DNA of 64,000 nucleotides from an uncultured Flavobacteriales bacterium (GTDB lineage: Bacteria; Bacteroidota; Bacteroidia; Flavobacteriales_D; CAJJDF01). The stretch spans positions 251,021-315,020 of the forward strand of contig CAKZNB010000005.1 in the NCBI GenBank assembly GCA_937129365.1, read 5' to 3'. Positions 45,904 to 55,500 of this stretch are shown here, in pieces. Each line of letters starts with the position of its first letter. The stretch's first letter is position 1. A program made the translations under genes and the position numbers. The notes under the pieces are model-generated. The model had not been told where the DNA came from. It saw only the letters and a list, made by a program, of their open reading frames with translations, and did not search any database.

Positions 45904-46527
45904 ATGCCTGCTGAATCGCTAGAAATACACCCAGAAACTCCTGAGTATCGAAAGATACAAGAAGTAGTTGCTGTATTGAAAAAAGGAGGAATTATTGCTT
46001 ACCCTACAGATTCAGTTTATAATTTTGGTTGCTCGTTAAACAACAAACGAGCAATTGAAAAATTGGCTAAGCTGAAAGGTATCAAACTTAAGAAAGCTAA
46101 TTTTTCTCTAGTATGCCACGATCTTAAAACGATTGATGAATATACTAGTCCTTTTAGCCGAAGTGTATTTAAAGCCTTGAATAAAAACCTTCCTGGACCT
46201 TTTACATTCATCTTAAATGCGAGTAATCAAATTCCAAAATTATTTGATACAAACAAAAAGGAAATTGGAATCCGAATTCCTGACAATATAATCTGTTTAG
46301 AAATTGTGGAGCTTTTGGGAGTACCGTTAGTTACTACTTCCATTCATCACGAAGATGAAATAGTAGAATACATAACCGATCCAGAACAGATTTTTGAAAA
46401 GTTTGAACACCAAGTAGATTTAGTTATTGATGGAGGAATTGGTAATAACGAAGCTTCAACTGTAGTAGATTGCACAAATGATGAACTAGATATTGTGAGG
46501 CAAGGGATTGGAGAGTTGGAGTATTGA
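45904..46527 (+). CDS. L-threonylcarbamoyladenylate synthase (Sua5/YrdC)
   Basis: A 207-residue YrdC-domain enzyme: 'GGIIAYPTDSVYNFGCSL', 'KKANFSLVCHDL', 'PGPFTFIL', 'IGIRIPDN'. Makes the precursor for t6A at tRNA position 37. The shorter form, without a full Sua5 C-terminal domain. It is followed by DUF3667 after 20 bases. Confidence 0.92.
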   Translation: MPAESLEIHPETPEYRKIQEVVAVLKKGGIIAYPTDSVYNFGCSLNNKRAIEKLAKLKGIKLKKANFSLVCHDLKTIDEYTSPFSRSVFKALNKNLPGPFTFILNASNQIPKLFDTNKKEIGIRIPDNIICLEIVELLGVPLVTTSIHHEDEIVEYITDPEQIFEKFEHQVDLVIDGGIGNNEASTVVDCTNDELDIVRQGIGELEY

Positions 46528-46547
46528 TATTTTCATTATATTTAACA

Positions 46548-47240
46548 ATGTCTAATAATTGCACCGTTTGTAATAATCCTGTAACTGATAAATATTGTGG
46601 GCATTGTGGGCAAATGATTACTAATAAAACTGCCAGAATCTGGACTTTAATTATTGATTTTTTTAGCAATTTTTTTTCTATAGACAGATCTTTTATTGGT
46701 ACTTCTAGAAAAATACTTTCTGACCCTAAGTTTATTGTAGAAAATTTTCATGCTGGAAATAGAAGATTCTATTTAAGTCCTGGTAGTTTCATTTTGTATG
46801 GAATAACTTTAGTGGCTATCCACACAATTATATTCGGTCCAAAATTATGGGGATTAACATTTGATATTGAAGGAATAGGTATGCAATATTTATTTTGGCT
46901 ATTGTTAATACCCTTTACGACATTTTGCTCTTATTTAACATTTATAAGCCAAGGATTTCATTTGTCAAAACATATTATTTCAAATTCTTATATCTCAACA
47001 GTTTTTTTATTTATTTCTCTTATAATAGATGATTTCATAATCATTGTTGCAGAATCTCTTGAAAGCGATGTTTTTATGTTTCTATTTTTTATTTTTACTT
47101 TCCTCTGGAACAGCTTCGTGTTTTCAACAAAGAAAAAAGTTGGTTGTCATATTTTAAACACGATTATACAGATATTAATTTTTTCTGGTTTGTTTGCTCT
47201 CTTAGTTATACTATTCCAAACTTCACCAGCAACTCAATAA
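46548..47240 (+). CDS. DUF3667 membrane protein with zinc ribbon
   Basis: A 230-residue protein, start at the ATG at 46548 (a TTG at 46524 is less likely). An N-terminal zinc ribbon ('NCTVCNNPVTDKYCGHCGQ') precedes 'RRFYLSPGSFILYG' and about four to five hydrophobic helices. DUF3667 is a Bacteroidota family of unknown function. Confidence 0.85.
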   Translation: MSNNCTVCNNPVTDKYCGHCGQMITNKTARIWTLIIDFFSNFFSIDRSFIGTSRKILSDPKFIVENFHAGNRRFYLSPGSFILYGITLVAIHTIIFGPKLWGLTFDIEGIGMQYLFWLLLIPFTTFCSYLTFISQGFHLSKHIISNSYISTVFLFISLIIDDFIIIVAESLESDVFMFLFFIFTFLWNSFVFSTKKKVGCHILNTIIQILIFSGLFALLVILFQTSPATQ

Positions 47241-47282
47241 TCAATCCTTTTTTTAACTACTTTTAATTATTTAAAAAATCTT

Positions 47283-47546
47283 ATGTGGGGACCAGGTAAA
47301 GAAATGATGAAAGCCTACGAAAAAAATAGGCAGCAATTAAATAAACGAAATAGCTTAAAAGAAAATTTAGATTTTTCTTCAAAATCATCTACTCCAATAA
47401 ATATGAAAAAAGTTTCTGCTCAAGAATTAGAATCTATTAAGCAGAAATTTCTTGAGAAACGAAAAAAAGAAAATAGAAAGAGTATACTTATTGTCTTTAC
47501 AATTACTGTCTTTGTAATTTTATTGGGTTATTATTTTTTAAATTAA
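47283..47546 (+). CDS. Hypothetical single-pass membrane protein
   Basis: An 87-residue protein with a charged, Lys-rich cytoplasmic part and one C-terminal transmembrane helix (about 67-86). It lies 42 bases after DUF3667. No family recognised. Confidence 0.55.
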   Translation: MWGPGKEMMKAYEKNRQQLNKRNSLKENLDFSSKSSTPINMKKVSAQELESIKQKFLEKRKKENRKSILIVFTITVFVILLGYYFLN

Positions 47547-47559
47547 TCATAAATATTTC

Positions 47560-47973
47560 TTGAAACTAAAAACAACTATAATATCTACTAAATTTTCAGC
47601 AAAAGTAAATACAGACAAGGAAATTATCAAAATTGCTGAATTTGTAATTCTTTCCTTTGGATATAAATTAAAAAATAGAACACAAGCTCAACTAATTTTT
47701 GTTCCAAGATGGATTCAACACCTTATAGCTCATCCTAATTGGCTTATAATTAGAAGTGTATTTTTAATTAGTGAGGATGAAATTTCATTTAAAGTTTGGC
47801 ATCCAATTCCTCTAATATTAGCCTTAATATTTATTATTGGTTTATTTATTTCTACTTATTCAAATTTTTTGTTCTTAATCCCATTCCTTTTTATGTTGTA
47901 TTATCTTACTTATTCTATTTTTAACCAGAGGATGATATTTAAAAAGGTGCTATCGGAATTAGAAAAAGTTTAA
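47560..47973 (+). CDS. Hypothetical membrane protein
   Basis: A 137-residue protein starting at TTG 47560. There is no nearby ATG. A soluble N-terminal half is followed by two close hydrophobic segments (about 84-100 and 105-122). It overlaps the convergent OsmC gene by 4 bases. Family not recognised. Confidence 0.55.
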   Translation: MKLKTTIISTKFSAKVNTDKEIIKIAEFVILSFGYKLKNRTQAQLIFVPRWIQHLIAHPNWLIIRSVFLISEDEISFKVWHPIPLILALIFIIGLFISTYSNFLFLIPFLFMLYYLTYSIFNQRMIFKKVLSELEKV

Positions 47974-48380
47974 CTATAAACTATCTCATATTCAACTTCT
48001 GAAAATTGTCTAAACATTTCATACACTCCACAATATCTATCAACGGATAGTTTTACTGCTTTTTCAATTTTATCTTTCTGTAAATCTTCTCCTTTAAATC
48101 GGTAAATCATTTTTACTTTGTCATAATATTTTGGATGTTCTTCAGTTAAGTCTCCTTCCACATCAACTTTAAAATCGGCTACTTGAGCTCGCATTTTTTC
48201 TAGTAAAGAAGTCACATCCATACTTGTGCAACCTGCTAGAGCAACCAACATTAAATACTTAGGAGTCATCCCTTTTGCTTTCCCTGTTGAGTCTGGTGTG
48301 GCATCCAATGTAAACTTCCCTCCTGCTGTTTCAACTTCGTAAGTCATCTCTCCTTTCCAATCTGTTGTTATTTTATGCAT
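47970..48380 (-). CDS. OsmC/YhfA-family redox protein
   Basis: A 136-residue protein with the two family cysteines ('ALAGCTSMDVTSLLEKM' and 'DRYCGVYEM'). OsmC/Ohr members reduce organic hydroperoxides; the YhfA-like branch has no defined substrate. It is a single gene on the minus strand. Confidence 0.85.
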   Translation of the reverse strand: MHKITTDWKGEMTYEVETAGGKFTLDATPDSTGKAKGMTPKYLMLVALAGCTSMDVTSLLEKMRAQVADFKVDVEGDLTEEHPKYYDKVKMIYRFKGEDLQKDKIEKAVKLSVDRYCGVYEMFRQFSEVEYEIVYS

Positions 48381-48489
48381 GATATTTTATTTTAAAGTTA
48401 AGTACTTTTTGGACGGATGAATAAGATTATTGTTACAAAACAATTACTTTAGATTTTGAAAAACAAATTGAAGGTCGCAACTAACCAAA

Positions 48490-49743
48490 ATGACTAAGAA
48501 ACTATATTCTATATCTACTATCATTTTAGTACTAATTTCATTAATCATCGTTTTTGAAATAATTAGAGGCTCATTAACGGGAGGTGATTTTGTTGGTTAT
48601 ATTAATGCTGGAAATGCAGTGATAAATGGCCAAGACATATACGCTGATTATCTTAATACTTGGCCTCCCTTATTTTCCGTATTCAGTGTACTATTAGGTT
48701 ATATAGATAGTTTTAGTAGTTTTTTTATCCGATTTGTTTGGCTTACAGGAAGTGTGATTGCTATGTATTGTATAGTAAATGAATCAGCAAAATTGGTGCT
48801 AAACAAACCTATTAGTTTAAAAAAAACTAACAAGACTATTCTTATTCAAAATACTGTAGTTTTAATTCCACTGCTAATCATATTGCGATTTTTTATCGAT
48901 AATCTAGCTAATGTTCAAATAAACATATACATGTTACTTTGCTCATTGTTAACCATCATTTTTTTTATTAAAAAAAAATATATGTGGGTTGGAATTCTGT
49001 TAGGATTGACTATATCACTTAAAGTTTATACTATTTTCTTTTTATTTTACTTTATTTATAAACGTGAATTCAAGCCAGTATTATGGACTTTTTTATTTTT
49101 ATTTCTATTTAATTCACTATGCATATTAGTTTTTGGATTTGAACAAACAATTATTTATTACCATCAATGGATAATAGAAATTGCACCTAAATCCTATATA
49201 GCTCATCATAAAAATCAATCTCTATTTGGCGCTTTTCTAAGGTTTTTTTCCTCTGAAGACCCAAGCCATAATTTGTATGTAAATTTCCTATCGCTTAGGG
49301 CATACACTGTAAAAAAAATAACCTACTTAGTAATAGTTTTCTTTGCTTTATTTCCAGCTTTTAAACTCAGAAAAAAAATAAAAGATAGAGGTAGTTTTAA
49401 CTCGATATTAGAGTACACCCTAATATTCACAGCTATTCCAATTTTGTCTCCTATTTCATGGAAAGCTTATTTTATATTTCTTTGGATTCCTTATTTTATT
49501 CTTTATATAGCTCTATATAAAAGAAGTTCTACTTTAAATAATCAAACTTTACTTATTTTAAAATATCTATTTTGGTTTTCAGTTTTTCTAAATGTTGGCT
49601 CAACAGAATTAATTGTAGGGCAATATTTTTCTGATGTGATGGAAGCTTATTCCGCAATTACTTTTGAAACAATTATCTTATTGGTTATTACCTTGTTTTT
49701 CATTGTGAAGAAAGAGGAAGATATCCAATCAATAAATCTTTAA
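48490..49743 (+). CDS. GT87-like polyprenol-linked mannosyltransferase
   Basis: A 417-residue membrane protein with about ten hydrophobic helices and the GT87-type early segment 'GGDFVGYINAGNAVINGQDIYADY', followed by 'WPPLFSVFSVLLGYI'. Family members use polyprenol-phosphate mannose in the periplasm. No acceptor can be named. It is directly upstream of the carotenoid genes, though a -7 box separates them. Confidence 0.8.
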   Translation: MTKKLYSISTIILVLISLIIVFEIIRGSLTGGDFVGYINAGNAVINGQDIYADYLNTWPPLFSVFSVLLGYIDSFSSFFIRFVWLTGSVIAMYCIVNESAKLVLNKPISLKKTNKTILIQNTVVLIPLLIILRFFIDNLANVQINIYMLLCSLLTIIFFIKKKYMWVGILLGLTISLKVYTIFFLFYFIYKREFKPVLWTFLFLFLFNSLCILVFGFEQTIIYYHQWIIEIAPKSYIAHHKNQSLFGAFLRFFSSEDPSHNLYVNFLSLRAYTVKKITYLVIVFFALFPAFKLRKKIKDRGSFNSILEYTLIFTAIPILSPISWKAYFIFLWIPYFILYIALYKRSSTLNNQTLLILKYLFWFSVFLNVGSTELIVGQYFSDVMEAYSAITFETIILLVITLFFIVKKEEDIQSINL

Positions 49744-49748
49744 CTTTG
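49741..49748 (+). promoter_or_regulatory. -7 promoter box for crtY, overlapping the GT87 stop
   Basis: TAACTTTG, matching TAnnTTTG. It begins with the TAA stop codon of the previous gene, 25 bases before the crtY ATG. No clear -33 element. Confidence 0.5.
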
Positions 49749-49773
49749 TAATATCAATAAAAAAAAAGTCGAT

Positions 49774-50928
49774 ATGAAATATGATTATATAATAGCAGGT
49801 TCGGGATGTGCTGGACTTAGTTTATTGTATAATTTATTGCAAGATTCTGAATTGAATAAAAAGAAAATCTTGGTTATTGATAAAGATATCAAACAAAAAA
49901 ATGATAGAACATGGTGCTTTTGGGAAAAAGAAGCTGGAATTTTCGAGTCTATTGTTCATCGCGAATGGAAAACTTTGGAATTTTTAACCACAGACTTCGA
50001 AAAGAAATTCGACCTTGAAGAATATAGTTATAAAATGATTCGAGGAATTGATTTCTATCAATTTGTTCTCGATTTTACTAAGAAATTTGATACAGTTACT
50101 TTTTGTTACGAATCCATATCGGCTATTGATTCAGATAGTAATAATGGAACTGTAATTACTGATAAAGCAACTTACACTGGTGATTTTGTATTTAACTCCA
50201 CTCCTATTTTTAATCCTGAAATAAATATAAAAAACTCTCTTCTTCAGCATTTTGAAGGATGGGAAATAGAAACCAAAGAACCAGTTTTTGATTCAAAAGT
50301 TGGGACTTTAATGGATTTTAGAGTAAGCCAAAAGTATGGAACTACTTTTATGTACGTATTGCCAACAAGCTCAACCATAGCTCTAGTAGAATACACACTT
50401 TTTACTGAAAAACTATTGAACAAAAAAGAGTACAAAGCGGAATTAAAAAAATACATCAAAGAAGTTTTAAAAATTGAAGATTATGAATTGGTTCACGAAG
50501 AGTTTGGAGTGATACCCATGTCATTGGCAAAATTTGAAAGAAGTCCTAAAAACAAAGAGAGAATAGTAAATATAGGAACTGCAGGAGGTTACACCAAAGC
50601 AAGTAGTGGTTATACCTTTCAATTTGTACAAAAGCAAACTAAATTGATAATGGAAGCTCTTAAAACTGGAAAAACTCCAAACTTAAACCTTTCGTTTAGA
50701 GGAAAAATGTTTGAATGGTACGATAAAACTGTATTGGATGTCATGATTTCTGAAAAGATGACAGGAAAAGAAATATTTTCAATCATGTTTAAGAAATTAC
50801 CTCCTGATGAATTACTTGCATTTCTGGGAAACGAAAGTAGTTTTTGGCAAGAATTCAAAATCATGAACAGTGTTCCAATTATTCCATTTATGACTTCGGG
50901 AATGAAACAATTATTTTCTAAACATTAA
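49774..50928 (+). CDS. crtY: Lycopene beta-cyclase
   Basis: A 384-residue FAD-dependent cyclase. GSGCAG at 9-14 and 'DRTWCFWE' at 44-51 are typical of CrtY/CrtL, as is the C-terminal 'GTAGGYTKASSGYTFQF'. It closes beta rings on lycopene to give beta-carotene. No crtB, crtI or crtZ gene is in the window. GT1-type gene follows after 6 bases. Confidence 0.88.
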   Translation: MKYDYIIAGSGCAGLSLLYNLLQDSELNKKKILVIDKDIKQKNDRTWCFWEKEAGIFESIVHREWKTLEFLTTDFEKKFDLEEYSYKMIRGIDFYQFVLDFTKKFDTVTFCYESISAIDSDSNNGTVITDKATYTGDFVFNSTPIFNPEINIKNSLLQHFEGWEIETKEPVFDSKVGTLMDFRVSQKYGTTFMYVLPTSSTIALVEYTLFTEKLLNKKEYKAELKKYIKEVLKIEDYELVHEEFGVIPMSLAKFERSPKNKERIVNIGTAGGYTKASSGYTFQFVQKQTKLIMEALKTGKTPNLNLSFRGKMFEWYDKTVLDVMISEKMTGKEIFSIMFKKLPPDELLAFLGNESSFWQEFKIMNSVPIIPFMTSGMKQLFSKH

Positions 50929-50934
50929 TTAAAC

Positions 50935-52182
50935 ATGAAAATAGCTTTATGTTCCATAGGCTCCAGAGGAGATATTCAACCATTTTTGACTGTTGGAGAG
51001 TACTTAGCCAAACATGAGCATGAGGTAAAAGTATCCTCGGCAAAAATGTATGAAAAACTAGCTTCAGCATATGCTGTAAATTACGTTCCATTTGAAGGAA
51101 ATTATGAATCTATAATGGATAATGAAGCTCTGAAAAAAGAAATAGGAAAAAACCCTTTTAAAATAAAAGGAAAACTAAAAGAGAAAGTATACCCCATTAT
51201 AGAGAATTCACTTGACACCTATTATGAGTTATTACAATGGTGCGATGTAATGCTCTATCATCCTAAAACATTGATTGACAGTATTGGTAAAGAACACCAA
51301 TACAAATTAATAAAAGGATATGTGGTTCCTGCATTTACCCCAACTAAGGAATTTAAAAACCCATTATTTGAAGTTATACCACTTCCTAAGTTTTTAAATA
51401 AAATCACCTATAAGATTATAAATTCTATGATTGGAGCTGTAAAAACTCCTGTAAATAATTTCAAAAAAAGAAATCAACTACCTAAAAGCAAAGCATTTAT
51501 AGAAACTCCCATTATCTATGGTATAAGTCCTTCTCTTCTTTCAATCCCTAAAGATTATCCTGAAAACCATCATTATTCTGGTTTTTGGATTAAAGAAAAA
51601 AGTACCCAAGAACTTACGGAAGAAATTTCTGATTTTATTTCAGGAGATAAAAAAATATTAGCAATTACTTTTGGAAGTATGCCTTACCAATCTCAAATTG
51701 ATATCAACGATTTTATTGAGGTAATTTTGAAAGAAAATGATATTAAACTTATCCTAATAAAAGCATGGGGATTAAAAAACATGGTAATTAATCCACATAA
51801 AAACTTATTAACTATTGACTCTGCTCCTTTTGATGTTTTATTCCCAAAGGTAGATTATGTAATGCATCATGGAGGTGCTGGAACTACTGCTATTGCTGTT
51901 TCAGCTGGAGTTACTCAATTTATTTGCCCAGTTTTACATCCTGTAGGCGATCAATATTTTTGGGGGAAACAACTAAAAAAAATGGGTGTAGGAGTTCATC
52001 CAATTCCTCTTAAAAAATTAACAATTGCCAATCTACTTTCGAGTATTACCAAATTGCAAAAAAAGAAGTTGACAACCGAAGCACAAAACCTGAAACAAAA
52101 AATAGAAATGGAAGATGGTTTGGCTGAAACCTTAAGACTAATTGAGCAACATGGAAACCAAATAAGAAAACAACTTCTATGA
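50935..52182 (+). CDS. GT1/UGT-type glycosyltransferase, sterol-glucosyltransferase-like
   Basis: A 415-residue UGT-type enzyme. The N-terminus 'LCSIGSRGDIQPFLTVGEYL' and the donor site 'HHGGAGTT' (311-318), 'GDQYFWGKQL' with D339 and Q340, and 'GVHPIPLKKLT' closely follow sterol 3-beta-glucosyltransferase proteins. Position behind crtY suggests carotenoid or other isoprenoid glycosylation. The substrate is inferred. It overlaps the Cys-cluster gene by 4 bases. Confidence 0.85.
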   Translation: MKIALCSIGSRGDIQPFLTVGEYLAKHEHEVKVSSAKMYEKLASAYAVNYVPFEGNYESIMDNEALKKEIGKNPFKIKGKLKEKVYPIIENSLDTYYELLQWCDVMLYHPKTLIDSIGKEHQYKLIKGYVVPAFTPTKEFKNPLFEVIPLPKFLNKITYKIINSMIGAVKTPVNNFKKRNQLPKSKAFIETPIIYGISPSLLSIPKDYPENHHYSGFWIKEKSTQELTEEISDFISGDKKILAITFGSMPYQSQIDINDFIEVILKENDIKLILIKAWGLKNMVINPHKNLLTIDSAPFDVLFPKVDYVMHHGGAGTTAIAVSAGVTQFICPVLHPVGDQYFWGKQLKKMGVGVHPIPLKKLTIANLLSSITKLQKKKLTTEAQNLKQKIEMEDGLAETLRLIEQHGNQIRKQLL

Positions 52183-53033
52183 TTATTACTAAACTCAATT
52201 TAGAAGATTCACTTCCGTTAACTTGTACCCGAGCTGGAACTTGTTGTCATGGAAAAACGGTATTTCTTAATCCTTGGGAATTGGCAAATATTGCAAACGA
52301 AAAAAAATTAACTGTCACTAAATTTGCTGAAACTTACTGCGAATGGGGAGGAATAAAGTTGAAATTTGATGGAGATTCGCAATTCAAGAATCAATCGGCA
52401 TGTAGTCAGTATATTGAGAATTTTGGCTGTAGTGTTCACCTTGGCAGACCATTGGCTTGCAGATTGTATCCGCTTGGGAGGCAAATACAACATGAAAAAG
52501 CTCAATACATTCATCAAGGAAAGGAATTCCCATGCTTGGCTAGTTGCCCTGATGTTGTGGAGCTCCCCAAAATGACTGTGGAAGAATATTTACAAGATCA
52601 GTCAACTAAAACTTATGAGTCGGGCCAAGATTTATACTTAGAGGTTATGCAACAATTGGCTGACATTGCTTTTGAATTATATTTAGATTCTGGATTGGCA
52701 GACTCTGGAAATAGAGAAACACTTGTTCAATGGGAAAAACTTGGAGAGTTATCTCCAGAAGAACTTCCTAAAACTATCAGAACAGATTGGTTAATCGCAC
52801 TTACGTTTCCTGATATTGAAGAAGTAAAAAATCCTGAGGTTTTTATACATACCCATGCTAATACACTGTTTACCAAATCTCAAACAGAGTTTGGAAGCAT
52901 CCAAACTATGAAAGAGTTAGAAACGGCTTCTATACTGACAATGGCTATTGCGCTTCAGCTAGCTCGTTCTATTGGGGCTAATCCAAAGGAACTTTCAGAA
53001 CATTGGGTGAAGACAGCTAAAAAACATTTGTAA
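52179..53033 (+). CDS. YkgJ-type cysteine-cluster protein
   Basis: A 284-residue protein with clustered cysteines, C16, C22, C23 ('TCTRAGTCCHG') and C75, C84, C94 ('ACRLYP'), as in the YkgJ/Fe-S or zinc-binding family. Extended to the C-terminus by about 150 residues with no motif. ATGA overlap with the glycosyltransferase. Function unknown. Confidence 0.8.
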   Translation: MIITKLNLEDSLPLTCTRAGTCCHGKTVFLNPWELANIANEKKLTVTKFAETYCEWGGIKLKFDGDSQFKNQSACSQYIENFGCSVHLGRPLACRLYPLGRQIQHEKAQYIHQGKEFPCLASCPDVVELPKMTVEEYLQDQSTKTYESGQDLYLEVMQQLADIAFELYLDSGLADSGNRETLVQWEKLGELSPEELPKTIRTDWLIALTFPDIEEVKNPEVFIHTHANTLFTKSQTEFGSIQTMKELETASILTMAIALQLARSIGANPKELSEHWVKTAKKHL

Positions 53034-53034
53034 T

Positions 53035-53070
53035 AAAAAAGCTATCTCGCCAAATGCGGATAGCCTTTTA
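53035..53070. terminator. Bidirectional terminator after the Cys-cluster gene
   Basis: Hairpin with GCTATC (53041-53046) and GATAGC (53058-53063), preceded by six A and followed by CTTTT. Confidence 0.8.
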
Positions 53071-53078
53071 AATATCAA

Positions 53079-53115
53079 ATTCTCGTGTTAAGATTTCCTT
53101 TTGCAAGGAAATGAC
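53079..53115. repeat. Palindromic intergenic repeat (copy 3)
   Basis: TTTCCTT (53094-53100) and AAGGAAA (53105-53111) form a hairpin. AAATTCTCGTGTTA and the closing ATGACA match copy 2 at 26651-26691. Degenerate relative of the larger palindrome. Confidence 0.6.
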
Positions 53116-53136
53116 AAACACGTAGAAAAAAATAAC

Positions 53137-55383
53137 TTATTTTATCACAGTCATTTCATCAATTAAGTGACTTGCTCCTGCGTATTTATCAATGATAAAC
53201 AAGGTATATCTAATGTCTACAGAAATAGTTCTCTGTACTTTATTTTCAAAAGAAATATCTCCACTCATTGCTTCCCAGTTTCCGTCAAAAGCAGTTCCTA
53301 TTAAATATCCATTTCCATCAATAACTGGTGACCCAGAGTTTCCTCCTGTAATGTCATTATTAGTCAAGAAATTTACTCTCAATTTTCCATCTGCATCAGC
53401 ATATTGTCCGTAGTCTTTTTTCTCGTACAATTCTTTTAATCTTGCTGGTAGACTAAATTCTTGATCTCCAGGAATTTCTTTTTCAATCAATCCTTCCATA
53501 GTTGTATAGTAAGTATCTAATCCATCTTTACTTCTTACCATAGCTTTTACTTTGTCACTTACTCCATACGATAAAACTTGTCCGTAAGTCAATCTCTGTG
53601 TAGAATTCGCATTAGGGTAGAAGCTTTTTTCTGGTTGCATTAGTCTTATTCCTTCTATAAATAATCTGTATCCTTCTTCCATTTTTTCTTCAGCTTCAGC
53701 AAATTTTGCAGCTGAACTAAAATACATAGCAAGAAAATCATTTGCTGATTTTACAGCCTTATCTTCTGATTCATCAATTTCTTTTCCAGCCTTAAGTTTA
53801 GAGATAAGCTTGTTCATTCTTTTTTCTTTTACAAAAGGAGAGCACCAAAACATTTTTCGTGCATATCGCTTAAAATTAGCCTTTTTAACATCTGCAAAGA
53901 AAGCAGGATGCTGTTCTTTATCTACTTTATTATAATATAAATCAAACAAGTTAGCCACTAGGTTTTTCTCAGTTGTTTTGTCATAATTTTTAAAATGACT
54001 CTTCGTAGAATTTTCAAGTGCAGCAATTAAGTTGTTCACCGTTTTATCTCTTTCAGCAATTAACTTAGCTTTTTCTTCTTCGCTAGCATCACTAATAAGG
54101 TCATTCATTTTCTTTCTTGTTTTAGAAATCGCATCTAAAATTCTGTTTGATCTCCAAGCATACAACACATAATTAGGTCCCCTCACTCCTGCTTCCATCA
54201 CATAAGTATTTCCGATTATATATTTGTCAGTCAAATCATAATAATCTCTAATGTCTTTCAAGGCATTCTGATATTTTGCTTCTCTTTCAGGAGATTTACT
54301 ATACCATTCTTCAAATTGTCTTTCTAATTGAGTTTTTCTGTCTACAACTTTATTTGTTTTTAGTTGTTCTCCTTGTCCTTGGTAATATTTCCAATAGTTA
54401 GCTGTCTGTGCGTATTTAGAAGAATACATAATATCTACTTTCTCCTTTTTATCCATTTGGGCTTTCATTGTAGCCAATTTCACATCTCTCACCTCAACTA
54501 CAGTTGGTGCTTTTTTATCAATTAATTGTTGTACTCCAAAAGAAGATAAATATCTATCTGTACTTCCCGGGTATCCCATAATCATTGCAAAATCACCTTC
54601 TTTCACACCTTTGATGTTTACTGGTAAATGATGCTTTGGTTTCAAAGGAATATTTTCTGCCGAGTATTTTGCAGGTTTTCCATCTTCACCAGAATATACT
54701 CTGAACAAAGTGAAATCCCCAGTGTGTCTTGGCCACATCCAGTTATCAGTATCACCTCCATATTTTCCTACTGATTCTGGCGGAGCACCAACTAATCTTA
54801 CATCTTCAAAAGTCTCGTTGATAAACATGTAATATTCATTTCCAAAAAAGAACTCTTTGATGTAAGCAGTGTAATGAGTTCCTTCAGTCGCTTTTTTAAT
54901 CAATTCAGCTTTCAATGATTTTAATTTAGCTGCTTTATCTTTTTTAGAAGATTGTTCTGCAAGTGCTTCAAGAATTTCAGCAGTTACATCTTCCATTCTT
55001 ACTAGAAATGTTGCAGTCAATCCTGGTACATTTTTTTCTTCAGATTTTGTCATTGCCCAAAAACCATCTCTTAAATAGTTATTGGTAACTGTAGAAAACT
55101 GCTGAATTGCATCATATCCACAGTGGTGATTGGTTAACATCAACCCTTGATCAGAAATAATTTCTCCTGTACAAAAACCTCCTAATGAGATGATTGCATC
55201 TTTTAAACTTGAATTATTCACACTGTAAATTTCTTCTGCAGTAAGCTTCAGTCCTTTGCTCTGCATATCTTTTATGTTCAATCTCTTGATGAACATTGGT
55301 AACCACATTCCTTCATCTGCTTTTACATTTAGTGAAGTAAAAACTAGTGATATGGCTAAAAATAACGATACTATCTTTTTCAT
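53137..55383 (-). CDS. S46 dipeptidyl peptidase, DPP7-like
   Basis: A 748-residue periplasmic peptidase with a signal peptide. Catalytic pieces: His in 'LTNHHCGYDA' (86-87) and Ser683 in 'GGNSGSPV'. Position +18 after the catalytic Ser is Gly701, and in the S46 family this site is Gly in DPP7 (hydrophobic P1) and Arg in DPP11 (acidic P1). So DPP7-type specificity is inferred. It removes dipeptides from peptide N-termini for nutrition. Confidence 0.9.
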   Translation of the reverse strand: MKKIVSLFLAISLVFTSLNVKADEGMWLPMFIKRLNIKDMQSKGLKLTAEEIYSVNNSSLKDAIISLGGFCTGEIISDQGLMLTNHHCGYDAIQQFSTVTNNYLRDGFWAMTKSEEKNVPGLTATFLVRMEDVTAEILEALAEQSSKKDKAAKLKSLKAELIKKATEGTHYTAYIKEFFFGNEYYMFINETFEDVRLVGAPPESVGKYGGDTDNWMWPRHTGDFTLFRVYSGEDGKPAKYSAENIPLKPKHHLPVNIKGVKEGDFAMIMGYPGSTDRYLSSFGVQQLIDKKAPTVVEVRDVKLATMKAQMDKKEKVDIMYSSKYAQTANYWKYYQGQGEQLKTNKVVDRKTQLERQFEEWYSKSPEREAKYQNALKDIRDYYDLTDKYIIGNTYVMEAGVRGPNYVLYAWRSNRILDAISKTRKKMNDLISDASEEEKAKLIAERDKTVNNLIAALENSTKSHFKNYDKTTEKNLVANLFDLYYNKVDKEQHPAFFADVKKANFKRYARKMFWCSPFVKEKRMNKLISKLKAGKEIDESEDKAVKSANDFLAMYFSSAAKFAEAEEKMEEGYRLFIEGIRLMQPEKSFYPNANSTQRLTYGQVLSYGVSDKVKAMVRSKDGLDTYYTTMEGLIEKEIPGDQEFSLPARLKELYEKKDYGQYADADGKLRVNFLTNNDITGGNSGSPVIDGNGYLIGTAFDGNWEAMSGDISFENKVQRTISVDIRYTLFIIDKYAGASHLIDEMTVIK

Positions 55384-55500
55384 TTTGTTTAGGTATTTTT
55401 TTGTTTAAATTTAGGTTTACTAAAGTACTAAAAATTCCACTTTACTGTACCAATTTTAGATAAATGGTTTTTTTTTGATACAATTGGCAAAAAATAAAAT

